Positions 8,596-17,446 of a stretch of DNA of 64,000 nt are shown piece by piece. The translations under genes and the position numbers were made by a program. Position 1 is the first letter of the stretch. Each line of letters begins with the position of its first letter. This DNA is from Burkholderia cepacia (lineage in GTDB: Bacteria; Pseudomonadota; Gammaproteobacteria; Burkholderiales; Burkholderiaceae): contig NZ_LDWR01000008.1 in assembly GCF_001039005.1 (NCBI RefSeq), positions 1-64,000 of the forward strand, read 5' to 3'. The notes below the pieces were generated by a model. The model ran no database searches, was not told the DNA's origin, and saw only the letters and a list, made by a program, of their open reading frames with translations.

Positions 8596-9981
8596 CTAGC
8601 GCTGCCAGCGCGCCGGCTCCAGCCAGATCGGGAACGACAGGATCACCGCCAGTCCGCGCCCGTCGATACCGTCCGCAACCTCGACCGACCCGCCGTGAGA
8701 CGCGGCGATCCGCGCGACCAGCGACAGGCCGATCCCGCTGCCCGGCTGCACCGTCCCGGGCACCCGGTAGAAGCGTTCGAAGATCCGCGCACGCTCGTCG
8801 ACCGGCACGCCCGGCCCGTCGTCCGCGATACGCAGCCTGACCCGCGCGCCATCCGCGTCCGCTGGACTGTCGCACGTGATCTCGACCCGCCCGCCTTCGC
8901 GGCCGTAACGCAGCGCGTTGTCGATCACGTTCCGCACCGCAATCGCGATCTCGTCCAGGTCGCCCCAGACGTGCACCGGTTCGACCGCGACCCGCATCGT
9001 CTGTCGGCGTGCATGCGCCGCCGCGTCGAAGTCGCTCGCGATCAGCGCAACGAGCCGCGACAGGTCCACCGGCCCGTGCTGCTCCGCGCGCGATCCGGCA
9101 TCCAGCCGCGCCAGTTCGAGCAATTGCCCGGTTAGCCGCGCGCTGCGCTCGACGCCCGTGGCCAGCCGGCGCAGGGCTGCGTCCTTGTCCGCCAGACTGT
9201 TCGCCCGCAACGCCACTTCCGCCTGAGCCGACAACGCCGCCAGCGGAATGCGCAACTCGTGCGCCGCATCGCCGATGAAACGGCGCTCGGTGTCGACGGC
9301 CTGACTCAGCCGCGCGAGCAGACGATTGAACGAATCGACGAGCGGCCGAAGCTCGCGCGGCAGCGTCGTCAGCGGCAACGGCGAGAAATCGAATGCGGCC
9401 TTCCGCTGGATCGTGCGCTGGACGTCGCGCACCGGCCCGAACGACCAGCGGATCACCCACCAGATCGCGACGCCCAGCATCCCGAGCATCAGCGCCGTAT
9501 TGAACAGGCCGAGTTGCAGCGCATTGCTCGCCTTCTCCTGCCAGGTCGTGGCCGGGCCGCCCGTCTGAACGCGAATCCGGCGCGCCGGATCCGACAGCGA
9601 GTAGACCCGCCAGGTCTCGTCGTGCGCGACGCCGCGCCCGGTGCTCACGCCGTATCCGTCCTGCGGATCGGCCTTGAGCGCCGACCCCGGCGCATCCGCG
9701 CTGTGCATCACGTTGCGGCCGTCGACCCAGATCTGGAACGCGACGTCGTATTTGCCGTACGCGGCTTTCGGCAATACCGCCTGAGCGCTTGCTTCGGGCA
9801 GCCGATCGATCGCATCGGGCAACGACAACAGCAGCAGTTGCGCGGCGCCCTCGAGCATGCCGTCGCGCCAGCCGCGCTGTTCGCGCCACAGGCCGATGCC
9901 GAGAAACGCGCCCCAACCCGCCCAGAACACGATGACCGTCGCCATCACGGTCGCGAGCAGGCGCAGGCGTAGCGACTTCAT
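8596..9981 (-). CDS. sensor histidine kinase (QseC/PmrB-like)
   Basis: A 461-residue inner-membrane sensor kinase. There are transmembrane segments at about residues 8-30 and 157-178, enclosing a periplasmic domain of roughly 125 residues. A HAMP-like stretch leads to the H-box HELRIPLAAL (His241). The N-box DNALRYG, G1 DDGPGV, F-box FERFYR and G2 GSGIGLSL are all intact, so kinase activity is expected. The residue four after the histidine is Ile rather than the usual Thr/Asn. It overlaps the response regulator gene by 4 bp. The signal is unknown; polymyxin or cations would fit a PmrB-like role suggested by the neighbours. Confidence 0.9.
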   Translation of the reverse strand: MKSLRLRLLATVMATVIVFWAGWGAFLGIGLWREQRGWRDGMLEGAAQLLLLSLPDAIDRLPEASAQAVLPKAAYGKYDVAFQIWVDGRNVMHSADAPGSALKADPQDGYGVSTGRGVAHDETWRVYSLSDPARRIRVQTGGPATTWQEKASNALQLGLFNTALMLGMLGVAIWWVIRWSFGPVRDVQRTIQRKAAFDFSPLPLTTLPRELRPLVDSFNRLLARLSQAVDTERRFIGDAAHELRIPLAALSAQAEVALRANSLADKDAALRRLATGVERSARLTGQLLELARLDAGSRAEQHGPVDLSRLVALIASDFDAAAHARRQTMRVAVEPVHVWGDLDEIAIAVRNVIDNALRYGREGGRVEITCDSPADADGARVRLRIADDGPGVPVDERARIFERFYRVPGTVQPGSGIGLSLVARIAASHGGSVEVADGIDGRGLAVILSFPIWLEPARWQR

Positions 9982-10643
9982 GCCGTGCCCTCCCCGACGC
10001 GATAGCCGAAGCCATGCACCGTCACGATCAGTTCGTCGCCGAGCTTGCGCCGAAGCTGATGGATGTAGACCGCGATCGTGTTGCTTTCGATCGCGCCGTC
10101 GTTGCCGTACACGCGCTCTTCGAGTTGCGTGCGCGTGACGATTCGCCCTTGCCGCTCCATCAGCGCGACCAGTGTCCGGTACTCGTGAATGCTGAGCGCA
10201 ACGGGTTCGCCGGCACGCGTGACTTCCTTGCGCGCCGGATCGACGTGTACGTCGCGGTAGATCAACCGCTCCGACACGCGGCCCTGGCTGCGGCGCGTCA
10301 GCGCGCGAAGCCGCGCGTAGAGCTCCTCCAGCTGGAACGGCTTCACCAGATAGTCGTCGGCGCCCGCGTCGAGGCCACGGATTCGGTCGCTCAGCTGATC
10401 GCGCGCGGTGACGATCAATACAGGCGTCGCGTCGTAGTTCTCGCGCATCGCGGCGAGCAGCGTGAAACCGGACGCGCCGGGCAGCTGCAGGTCGAGCAGC
10501 ACCGCGTCGTAGCCGTGATCGACGAGCGCGAGCCGCGCGGCCGGCACGTCGGCCGACCAGTCCGCGCGCCAGCCGTTCTGCGCCAGGCCGGCACGAACGG
10601 CATCGGCCAGCATGACATCGTCTTCCACCAACAGGATATGCAT
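9978..10643 (-). CDS. OmpR-family response regulator (QseB/PmrA-like)
   Basis: A 221-residue response regulator. The receiver domain has acidic residues Glu7, Asp8 and Asp9, the phospho-acceptor Asp51 in LLDLQLP, and the DDYLVKPF loop. The C-terminal winged helix carries LSIHEYRTLVALME and YIHQLRRKLG. It is the first gene of the pair, with the kinase start overlapping by 4 bp (ATGA). A PmrA/QseB-like box 47 bp upstream suggests autoregulation and possible control of the divergent envelope genes. Confidence 0.92.
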   Translation of the reverse strand: MHILLVEDDVMLADAVRAGLAQNGWRADWSADVPAARLALVDHGYDAVLLDLQLPGASGFTLLAAMRENYDATPVLIVTARDQLSDRIRGLDAGADDYLVKPFQLEELYARLRALTRRSQGRVSERLIYRDVHVDPARKEVTRAGEPVALSIHEYRTLVALMERQGRIVTRTQLEERVYGNDGAIESNTIAVYIHQLRRKLGDELIVTVHGFGYRVGEGTA

Positions 10644-10689
10644 CGGTTTCGCTCCTCGAATGACGAGGTCACCAGCCTGACGGACCGCG

Positions 10690-10706
10690 ATTAAAAACTT
10701 CTTAAA
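10690..10706. promoter_or_regulatory. PmrA/QseB-like direct-repeat box
   Basis: ATTAAA-AACTT-CTTAAA: two TTAA-centred hexamers whose starts are 11 bp apart, matching the YTTAAK-N5-YTTAAK layout known for PmrA/BasR and related QseB boxes. It lies 47 bp upstream of the response regulator and about 210 bp upstream of the DedA-like gene. The repeat is seen; the binding protein is inferred. Confidence 0.55.
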
Positions 10707-10918
10707 GCCCGGGGGCCACGATCCGTGTCGATCGCCGCATTGCCGGTGCAATGCATCAGGCGTTTACTCGAGAGGCCCGCCATGACTGTGTTATGTCGTT
10801 CGATTCCGTTGCTGCGATGCAAGGCGGCACGGGACTCCACCCTCGCGCTGTCCCGGTGCGGGCCATTCTGGCATGGAATGTCGTGCGCGTTGCGCGCCTG
10901 CCATGCGGGAGCGGCGCG

Positions 10919-11446
10919 ATGAACCAGTTCGCCACGCTCGTCCCGTTCGGCCTCGCGCTCAGCCTGGCCGGCACCAATAGCATCGCCTGCCTCGTCGGCC
11001 TGTCGCTGATCGAGCGGCTGATCCCCGTGCTGCCATCCCACGTGCTCCTCACGATGATCGGCGTCGCCTGCGCGCAAGGGGCGTGGACGCTGCCGGAAGC
11101 GATCGTCGTCACGGTGCTCGGCAGCTTCGCGGGCTGCCTGTTTCATTACGCGCTCGGCAATCTGTGGCCGGAAGACAGCGCGCTGACCCTGCTGCGCCGT
11201 CTCGCACCCCTCGGCAGGCTGCAGCCCGCAAGAATGGACGCGCTGATCGCGGGAATCCGCGCGCGGCCCACACGCCTCGCGCTGTGGTCGCAACTGGTGC
11301 CGTTCGTCCGGCTCGTCGCGCCGGCACTCGCCGGCTTGCTGGAAACGAGTTTCGCGCGTTTTGCGTCGGGCGCCGCGGCCGGTATCGCGCTATGGAACAC
11401 GCTGTTCATCACGGCCGGCTATCTGGCCGCGCAAGTCACCATCTAG
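10919..11446 (+). CDS. DedA/SNARE-associated family membrane protein
   Basis: A 175-residue integral membrane protein with about four hydrophobic segments. It resembles the DedA family, whose members flip or scramble lipid carriers and support envelope integrity. Features include ERLIPVLPSHVLL near the N-terminus, GSFAGCLFHYALG in the middle, and RLVAPALAGLLETSFARFASG, which resembles the DedA R-x-x-A-P-x-x-AG-x-x-x-M motif. ATG 10919 begins the hydrophobic core; a longer frame from 10751 adds unrelated sequence. It is followed by a methyltransferase and an acyltransferase on the same strand. Confidence 0.75.
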   Translation: MNQFATLVPFGLALSLAGTNSIACLVGLSLIERLIPVLPSHVLLTMIGVACAQGAWTLPEAIVVTVLGSFAGCLFHYALGNLWPEDSALTLLRRLAPLGRLQPARMDALIAGIRARPTRLALWSQLVPFVRLVAPALAGLLETSFARFASGAAAGIALWNTLFITAGYLAAQVTI

Positions 11447-11489
11447 CCGGACATGAGATGTCCCGATCGATTCCGCCAGGAGCTTGTCG

Positions 11490-12221
11490 ATGCGAATCCC
11501 CGAATGGATGCTGTTCCTGCGGTCCTGGTTACGCAATCCGCGCCGGGTCGGCGCGCTCGCGCCGTCCGGCCCGGCACTCGCCGCGCTGATTACCGCATAT
11601 ATTCCGCGCGGCGGCGCATCCGTGATCGAACTCGGTGCGGGCACCGGCGTGTTCACGCGTGCACTGCTCGCGCGCGGTGTCGCGAACGACAGGCTGGTGC
11701 TGGTGGAAGCCGATCCGGCTTTCGCGAACGCCTTGCGGCATCAGTTTCCCGCGTTGCGGATCATGCAGATGGATGCGGCCCAGCTCGGCATGACGGGTGA
11801 TTTCTTCGGCGGGGAGCGCGCCCATGTTATTGTGAGCGGATTGCCACTCGTCGCGATGCCGGTCGAACAGGCCGTCGCGATCGTTCACTGCGCCTTCGCG
11901 CGTCACTTGGCTACCGGTGGTGCGTTCTACCAATTCACGTATGTGCCGCGCTGCCCGATCCCGGCGCGTTATCTGGAGGCCATGCGCCTTCGCGCAGTCC
12001 GAGTCGGCATCGCGTGGATGAACTTCCCGCCCGCCTTCGTGTATCGCTTCGAACGCCGAATCGATACGGCCGGCCACCAGCGGCCTGGCACGCGGCCTCT
12101 GTCAGAGGTAGTCGCGCAAGCCACTTCTACAAACAGCCTCGACACAACCCGATTCTCCCGTACTCCATCACTCGACTCGAGCGGCGCCGGGCAGTCAACA
12201 GACGGAAGTCCATCATCATGA
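11490..12221 (+). CDS. class I SAM methyltransferase, phospholipid N-methyltransferase-like
   Basis: A 243-residue methyltransferase resembling PmtA-type phosphatidylethanolamine N-methyltransferases and rRNA-dimethylase folds. The N-terminal RSWLRNPRRVGALAPSGPAL is typical of PmtA, the SAM loop is VIELGAGTGVFTRALLARG, and VIVSGLPLVAMP and GGAFYQFTYVPRCPIP follow. ATG 11490 is preceded by AGGAG at 7 bp. The last 45 residues or so are Ser/Thr-rich with no resemblance to the family. The frame nevertheless ends in a 4-bp ATGA overlap with the acyltransferase, so the tail appears genuine. The likely role is membrane lipid modification. Confidence 0.8.
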   Translation: MRIPEWMLFLRSWLRNPRRVGALAPSGPALAALITAYIPRGGASVIELGAGTGVFTRALLARGVANDRLVLVEADPAFANALRHQFPALRIMQMDAAQLGMTGDFFGGERAHVIVSGLPLVAMPVEQAVAIVHCAFARHLATGGAFYQFTYVPRCPIPARYLEAMRLRAVRVGIAWMNFPPAFVYRFERRIDTAGHQRPGTRPLSEVVAQATSTNSLDTTRFSRTPSLDSSGAGQSTDGSPSS

Positions 12222-13093
12222 ACGCTCTCGGGTACTGGCTGATGTTCGGCCTACTACGGTTCCTGTCTTTTCTTCCGTACTCGCTGGTCGCGAGAACCGG
12301 CAGCAGCATCGGCGCCGCGCTCTACCGCATACCGAGCCGACGCAAACACGTGGTGCATGTGAACCTGCAACTCTGCTTTCCGCTGAAGACCGACGCGGAA
12401 CGCGACGTGCTCGCGCGCGCCCATTTCGAACATGTCGTCCGGAGCTACCTGGAGCGCGGATTCCAGTGGTTCGGCAGCGCGCGCTCGATCAATCGGCTGG
12501 TTGAACTGGACAGCCACATCGATCTCCACGATCCGGATGCGCCGCCGACGATCTTCATGGGTTTTCACTTCGTCGGCATCGAGGTGGGCTGCATGCTGTA
12601 TTCGTCGTCGCTGCCCGTGGCGGCGCTCTACACGCGCATGTCGAACCGTCGCATGTGCGATCTCGCCAAACGTCAGCGCGGGCGCTTCGGGGCCGAGATG
12701 ATCGAACGCAGCGCGAGTGCGAAACACCTCGTCAGGCTGCTGCGCGCGGGCACCCCGGTGATGCTCGCCGCGGACATGGATCACGGCACGACGGGTTCGG
12801 TGTTTGCGCCGCTGTTCGGCGTGCAGGCCTGCACGCTGACGTCGGTATCGCGGCTGGCGAAGCTGAGCGGCGCGCGGGTCGTACCGTTCGTGACCGAAGT
12901 GCTGCCGGACTTTCGCGGCTACAAGCTGACTATCTTCGAGCCGCTCGGCAGTTATCCGACCGATAGCGACTCGTTCGACGCGCGCACGATGAATGCCTTT
13001 CTCGAAGCGCAGATCCTGCGATTTCCCGAGCAGTACTACTGGGTGCACCGACGCTTCAAGCATCGTCCGGCCGGCGAGCCAGGCGTTTATTGA
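12218..13093 (+). CDS. LpxL/HtrB-like lipid A acyltransferase
   Basis: A 291-residue member of the lysophospholipid acyltransferase family of lipid A late acyltransferases, which add a secondary acyl chain to lipid A at the inner membrane. There is an N-terminal hydrophobic anchor (LLRFLSFLPYSLVARTG). The catalytic H-x4-E box is in MGFHFVGIE at about residue 112, with AADMDHGTTG near 190 and a C-terminal YYWVHRRFKHRP, typical of LpxL/LpxM. Its ATG overlaps the methyltransferase stop (ATGA), so translation is coupled. The housekeeping lpxL is probably elsewhere, making this an accessory copy. Confidence 0.87.
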   Translation: MNALGYWLMFGLLRFLSFLPYSLVARTGSSIGAALYRIPSRRKHVVHVNLQLCFPLKTDAERDVLARAHFEHVVRSYLERGFQWFGSARSINRLVELDSHIDLHDPDAPPTIFMGFHFVGIEVGCMLYSSSLPVAALYTRMSNRRMCDLAKRQRGRFGAEMIERSASAKHLVRLLRAGTPVMLAADMDHGTTGSVFAPLFGVQACTLTSVSRLAKLSGARVVPFVTEVLPDFRGYKLTIFEPLGSYPTDSDSFDARTMNAFLEAQILRFPEQYYWVHRRFKHRPAGEPGVY

Positions 13094-13129
13094 CGGCTGC
13101 ATGAGCGGCACGTCCGGCGGCTGCGGCCG

Positions 13130-13786
13130 TCATGCGCCGCCGTTCGTGCCGACCAGCCCGGATGCCTGCAGATCGCTCAGGTCGGGAACCGTCGACGAAA
13201 ACGCCGTCGATTGCATCGCATGCTGCGCGAGACGCGCCAGTCGCGGGAAGGCATCGCCGGTGATCGCGTGCGGCATGACGACCGCGGCACTCTGAAACGC
13301 GATGACCGTCATGATGTCGGCTTGCGAAATGCGCGCGCCGAGCAACCACGGTTCCGCATGCGCGTCATTCAGTATGCCGAACCCGGCCTGCATCTGCTCC
13401 AGGTAGCCGGCCTGCAGATGCGGCAGCCGGTGAGATTCGGGGCGCAGCATCAGTTCGTCGCAATAGCGCGCCAGCTTGTCGTAGCAAGCCGCCGCATAGC
13501 TGACGAGCTGCATCGCGCGCACCCGCTCCGGGCCGCCGGCAGGCATCAGGCGCTGCTCGGCCGGAACGAGGCTGTCGAGATAGTCGACGATTGCGCCGCT
13601 GTCGATGAGCACCTGCCCGTCGTCCAGTTGCAGCGCGGGAACGCGCTTCATCGGGCTGAATGCCGCGACGCGCTCCGGTTGCCGGTAAGCGTGATAAGGC
13701 AGATGCTCGAACGGAATGTTCAGCAGATTCAAGGTCACGCCGACACGGCGCGTGTACCCGGACAACCATGGCCCCACCAGTTTCAT
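13130..13786 (-). CDS. glutathione S-transferase family protein
   Basis: A 218-residue GST. The N-terminal thioredoxin-like half has LSGYTRRVGVTLNLL, with a Ser/Tyr pair at the usual catalytic site. The cis-Pro motif is MKRVPALQLDDG, and the glutathione-binding LIDSGAIVDYLD follows. The C-terminal half is all-alpha. ATG 13786 (MKLVGPW) follows GGAG; an upstream ATG at 13831 adds 15 unrelated residues. It is divergent from a LysR gene at 14065, its plausible regulator. The substrate is unknown. Confidence 0.88.
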   Translation of the reverse strand: MKLVGPWLSGYTRRVGVTLNLLNIPFEHLPYHAYRQPERVAAFSPMKRVPALQLDDGQVLIDSGAIVDYLDSLVPAEQRLMPAGGPERVRAMQLVSYAAACYDKLARYCDELMLRPESHRLPHLQAGYLEQMQAGFGILNDAHAEPWLLGARISQADIMTVIAFQSAAVVMPHAITGDAFPRLARLAQHAMQSTAFSSTVPDLSDLQASGLVGTNGGA

Positions 13787-14064
13787 CGCGTACGCTCCAC
13801 GGACATCGGTTGAACGATCTGAAAAATCCAATGTAAGTCAATTCATTCACGCTCAACGGGCACGCGCGCAGCGGCTGCCGGCCGGCTCATCGCCGACATG
13901 AGCAAGTCGGGCAATCACGCAGCCGCCGCGGCGTGTAGCGGCCTTTCCTGCAGCGGTTTAGACTGCGCGCTGGGCGTAACGGCCCGGGTTGCGGCCTCCC
14001 ACGCGTATCGAACGCGACGGGGGCTTCATGAGTTCTCAACGCGTCGTTCTGAAAGGTCCGCGCC

Positions 14065-15069
14065 ATGGATATCGTGTTGGCCATGAGAGTATTCGCCCGC
14101 GTCGTGGAAACGAAAAGCTTCACGCGTGCGGCCGAGACGATGGACCTGACGCGGGGGCGCGTGACCGTGATCGTCCAGAGCCTCGAAGCGCACCTGAAAG
14201 CCCGGCTGCTGCAGCGCACCACGCGCAGCCTGAACCTCACGGCGGACGGCGCGGCCTATTACGAGCGATGCGTGCGCGTGCTCGCGGATCTCGACGACAT
14301 CGAGAATTCGTTTCTCGGCAAGGAACGCTCGCCGCGCGGCAGGCTGCGCGTGGACATGCCCGGCGCGCTCGGGCGCGTCATCGTCATGCCCGCGCTGAGC
14401 GATTTTCATGCGCGCTATCCGGACATCGACCTGATGCTCGGCCTCGGCGACAAGCCGCTGGACCTGGTCCAGGAAGGCATCGACTGTGTGGTGCGGATCG
14501 GCACGCTGCAGGATTCGTCGCTCGTGGCACGGCGTGTCGGCATCTATCAGGGCGTGACCGTCGCGAGCCCCGGCTATCTCGAACAATCCGGCACCCCGCA
14601 GACACTCGAAGAACTCGCCGATCACCACACCGTGAACTACTACTGGGGGCGCACGGGGCGGATCATGCCGCTCACGTTCGACGTCGACGGCAAGGCGGTC
14701 GAGGTCAGGATGCGCGGCGCCATTGCCGTGAACGACGCCGAGGCCTATCTGAGCGGTGCGCTGAAGGGCCTCGGCATCGTCCAGGGCGCCCGTTTCCTTG
14801 CGCTGCCGCACCTCGAATCGGGCGCGCTGGTCGAGATCCTGTCGCAATGGAAACCCCTGCCGCTGCCGATCTCCGCGGTCTATCCGCACAATCGCCACCT
14901 CTCCGCCACCGTGCGCGCGTTCGTCGACTGGATCGCCGAGCTGTTCCGCAACGATCCGCGGTTGTCGAGCACGCCTGAGACCGATGCGCGCTGCGGCCCG
15001 GTCAGCATCGACGCGCAGGATGGCGACGCGCTCGACCTGGACGGTGACGAGGAAGAGCCGATAGCGTAG
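14065..15069 (+). CDS. LysR family transcriptional regulator
   Basis: A 334-residue LysR regulator with an N-terminal helix-turn-helix (MDIVLAMRVFARVVETKSF, RGRVTVIVQSLE) and an effector domain. It is longer than usual because of an acidic C-terminal tail (DGDALDLDGDEEEP). It is divergent from the GST gene and upstream of the hydrolase and SDR on the same strand. It belongs to the common group that often controls an adjacent SDR, GST or quinone-related gene, but the effector is not known. Confidence 0.88.
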   Translation: MDIVLAMRVFARVVETKSFTRAAETMDLTRGRVTVIVQSLEAHLKARLLQRTTRSLNLTADGAAYYERCVRVLADLDDIENSFLGKERSPRGRLRVDMPGALGRVIVMPALSDFHARYPDIDLMLGLGDKPLDLVQEGIDCVVRIGTLQDSSLVARRVGIYQGVTVASPGYLEQSGTPQTLEELADHHTVNYYWGRTGRIMPLTFDVDGKAVEVRMRGAIAVNDAEAYLSGALKGLGIVQGARFLALPHLESGALVEILSQWKPLPLPISAVYPHNRHLSATVRAFVDWIAELFRNDPRLSSTPETDARCGPVSIDAQDGDALDLDGDEEEPIA

Positions 15070-15211
15070 CCAGGCCCCGCCGGCAAAGGCTGCCGAATTG
15101 TTCTCGCGGCGAGAACACTGTTGCGGCAAACACGAGATTTATCGGTTCCGCGGTAACAACCAGAATGCGTTCATTGTTCAAGCACATGAGAACGCAGCCG
15201 CGTTGACTGGT

Positions 15212-16009
15212 ATGTCTACCGTTTCCCTTTCAGGTTTGCTGGTCGAAGAAGCGCGTATCGCCGGCTACAGCCAGCCGATCGACGTGCGCAGCTTCCGGCC
15301 GTCGACGCACAAGCACCCGCTCTCGATCGTCCTTTATTTCCACGGCGGCCTGTTTACCGCCGGCTCGCTCGACGACACGAATGCCGTCTGCGAGATGCTT
15401 GCGTTGCAGGCGCGTGCATGGGTCCTCTCCGTCGGCTACTCGCTCGCCCCGGCCTTCCCGTTTCCGAATGCGGTGGAAGACGCGCATCGTGCGTTGCAGT
15501 GGGTGCGCGCGGAAGCCAGGGCGATGCGCGCGGACAAGCGGCAGATGGCCGTTGCCGGCCACGACGCGGGCGCGAATATCGCCACCGGCCTTGCCGCGAT
15601 TGCGCGCGACCGCGGCGACGCCGGCATCCGTGCGCAGGTTCTGCTCGCCCCGCTGCTCGACCCGAGCATGACGCGCATCGGCCGGGACGCGATGCACGCG
15701 GCACCCGCGATCGACACGCTGGCGGCCAGCTACCGCGCGTATCTGCCGACGCTGTCGCAGCGCGTTCATCCGTATGCCGCGCCGCTCGAATCGTGCCGCT
15801 TGGCCCATCTACCGGCCACGTTCATCGCCACGGTCGAGCACGACCGGCTGCATATCGAAGCCGAACATTACGCCGCGTCGTTGATCGCCGCGGGCGTCCC
15901 CACGGAATGCGCGCGTTTTGCCGGCACGACGCGCGCTGGCATCGCAACGCATGCGCCGACGTTGCTCGCGGCCAGCGGCTTCCTGCAGCGCCAGCTTGCG
16001 GGCAGCTAG
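15212..16009 (+). CDS. alpha/beta-hydrolase fold protein lacking the nucleophile Ser
   Basis: A 265-residue HSL-type alpha/beta-hydrolase fold. The oxyanion HGG is present (YFHGGLFTAGS, residues 42-52), and SVGYSLAPAFPFP is typical of the family. The nucleophile elbow, normally G-D-S-A-G, reads GHDAG (residues 116-120), with Asp118 where Ser should be. The acid region VEHDRLHIEAEHYA is conserved, while the usual catalytic-His segment reads GTTRAG. Ordinary esterase activity is therefore doubtful. ATG 15212 gives the expected family N-terminus. It lies between the LysR and an SDR. Confidence 0.8.
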   Translation: MSTVSLSGLLVEEARIAGYSQPIDVRSFRPSTHKHPLSIVLYFHGGLFTAGSLDDTNAVCEMLALQARAWVLSVGYSLAPAFPFPNAVEDAHRALQWVRAEARAMRADKRQMAVAGHDAGANIATGLAAIARDRGDAGIRAQVLLAPLLDPSMTRIGRDAMHAAPAIDTLAASYRAYLPTLSQRVHPYAAPLESCRLAHLPATFIATVEHDRLHIEAEHYAASLIAAGVPTECARFAGTTRAGIATHAPTLLAASGFLQRQLAGS

Positions 16010-16092
16010 TCGGCCATCGCGTTCGCGGCAGCCCGGTGTACAGCGAATCCGAAGTCCCTTGATCGATCTTCACCCACCCAGGAGCACGCATC

Positions 16093-16854
16093 ATGAAACT
16101 CAGCGGAAACACCCTCTTCATCACCGGCGGCACGTCGGGTATCGGCCGTGCGCTGGCGGAAGCCCTCCACCGGCGCGGCAACAAGGTCATCGTCGCGGGC
16201 CGGCGCAAGGCGCTGCTCGATGAAATCGCGCAACAGAACCCCGGCATCGACACGGTCGAGCTCGATATCGGCGACGCGGCGCAGATCCGCGCGGTCGCCG
16301 CGCAACTGATCGAGCGTTATCCGGCGCTGAACGTCGTAATCAACAACGCGGGCATCATGCCGTTCGACGATGCCGGCGGGCCGCTCGACGACGAACAGGC
16401 AGTGCAGCTCGTCACGACGAACCTGCTCGGCCCCGTGCGCGTGAGCGCGGCGTTCGTCGAGCATCTGAAGCAGCAGCCCGACGCGACCATCATCAACAAC
16501 AGCTCGGTGCTCGCGTATGTGCCGCTCGCCGCGACGGCCCTCTACTCGGCGACGAAGGCCGCGATCCATTCGTACACGCTGTCGCAGCGTTTCGCGCTGC
16601 GCGACACCAGCGTGCGCGTGCTCGAAATCGCGCCGCCGTGGGTCGACACCGATCTCGTGCACAAGAGCGGCGACCCGCGCGCGATGCCGGTCGACGCGTT
16701 CGTCGCCGAGACGCTGGCGCTGCTCGAAACCGCGACGACGGAGGTGGTCGTCGCGGCAGGCAAGCCGTTGCGCGACAACGCGGGGCCGAACGAACACGCG
16801 TTCGTCGAGCAGTTCAACCAGTTCATCGCGGACAACCCGATTCCGGTCGCATGA
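16093..16854 (+). CDS. SDR family oxidoreductase (DltE-like)
   Basis: A 253-residue short-chain dehydrogenase. TGGTSGIGRALAEAL is the NAD(P) loop, NNAGIMP the structural motif, and NNSSVLAYVPLAATALYSATK carries catalytic Ser, Tyr and Lys. It resembles the DltE-like group of Burkholderia SDRs. It follows the hydrolase by 83 bp on the same strand with an AGGAG-type RBS and precedes a SnoaL-like protein, so it may be part of a small operon under the upstream LysR. The substrate is unknown. Confidence 0.9.
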   Translation: MKLSGNTLFITGGTSGIGRALAEALHRRGNKVIVAGRRKALLDEIAQQNPGIDTVELDIGDAAQIRAVAAQLIERYPALNVVINNAGIMPFDDAGGPLDDEQAVQLVTTNLLGPVRVSAAFVEHLKQQPDATIINNSSVLAYVPLAATALYSATKAAIHSYTLSQRFALRDTSVRVLEIAPPWVDTDLVHKSGDPRAMPVDAFVAETLALLETATTEVVVAAGKPLRDNAGPNEHAFVEQFNQFIADNPIPVA

Positions 16855-17003
16855 CAGCAGCAAGCGCCTCGTCTTCGCGGCGCGGGAAGATGTACTGAAG
16901 ACGCTTTTCCATTCACCCTGCGGTGTCGTTCCGGACCCTCGAGCCCGGGCGAAAGCAAACCGGAACGAACGAAACGACACCTCGAATCATCGGAGTCCGA
17001 ATC

Positions 17004-17408
17004 ATGTCAAAGGCACTGGAAGAAAAGAATATCGCGTTCGTTCTCGACGCGCTCGACACGTTGTTCAACAAGAAGGATTACGACAAGGCCGCGCAGTTCT
17101 GGTCCGACGCGTACATCCAGCACAGCCAGCACGTGCCGGCCGGCCGCGACGGCCTGTTCGGCCTCGTAGACTCGATGCCCGACCTGCGTTTCGAGTACGA
17201 CATGGTGGCCGCCAACGGCGATTTCGTGTGGGTGCACAGCCGCTACAGCAACTCGGCCACGCCCACCGCGCTGATCGCGATGGATATCCTGCGGATCGAG
17301 AACGGCAAGCTGGTCGAGCATTGGGACGTGCTGCAGAACGAAGCGGCGCGCAGCGAATCCGCCGGCGGCCATCCGATGTTCGGCGACACGTTCGGCGACG
17401 AGCGCTAA
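17004..17408 (+). CDS. SnoaL-like / nuclear transport factor 2 family protein
   Basis: A 134-residue cone-shaped alpha+beta barrel of the SnoaL-like group. EEKNIAFVLDALDTLFNKKD leads, then a YIQHSQHVPAGRDGL motif, and the C-terminal strand pair DILRIENGKLVEHWDVLQ. Members include polyketide cyclases, but many are uncharacterised. It follows the SDR and precedes an unknown protein by 38 bp, suggesting one transcript. GGAG precedes ATG 17004. Confidence 0.85.
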   Translation: MSKALEEKNIAFVLDALDTLFNKKDYDKAAQFWSDAYIQHSQHVPAGRDGLFGLVDSMPDLRFEYDMVAANGDFVWVHSRYSNSATPTALIAMDILRIENGKLVEHWDVLQNEAARSESAGGHPMFGDTFGDER

Positions 17409-17446
17409 CGCGCTCGCGACAGGCCGCTCAACCCACGGAGGACGCA

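Noticed and set aside
13091..13132. Terminator hairpin between the acyltransferase and GST genes
   Set aside because: Only a 7-bp stem with mismatches and a long loop; too weak to call.
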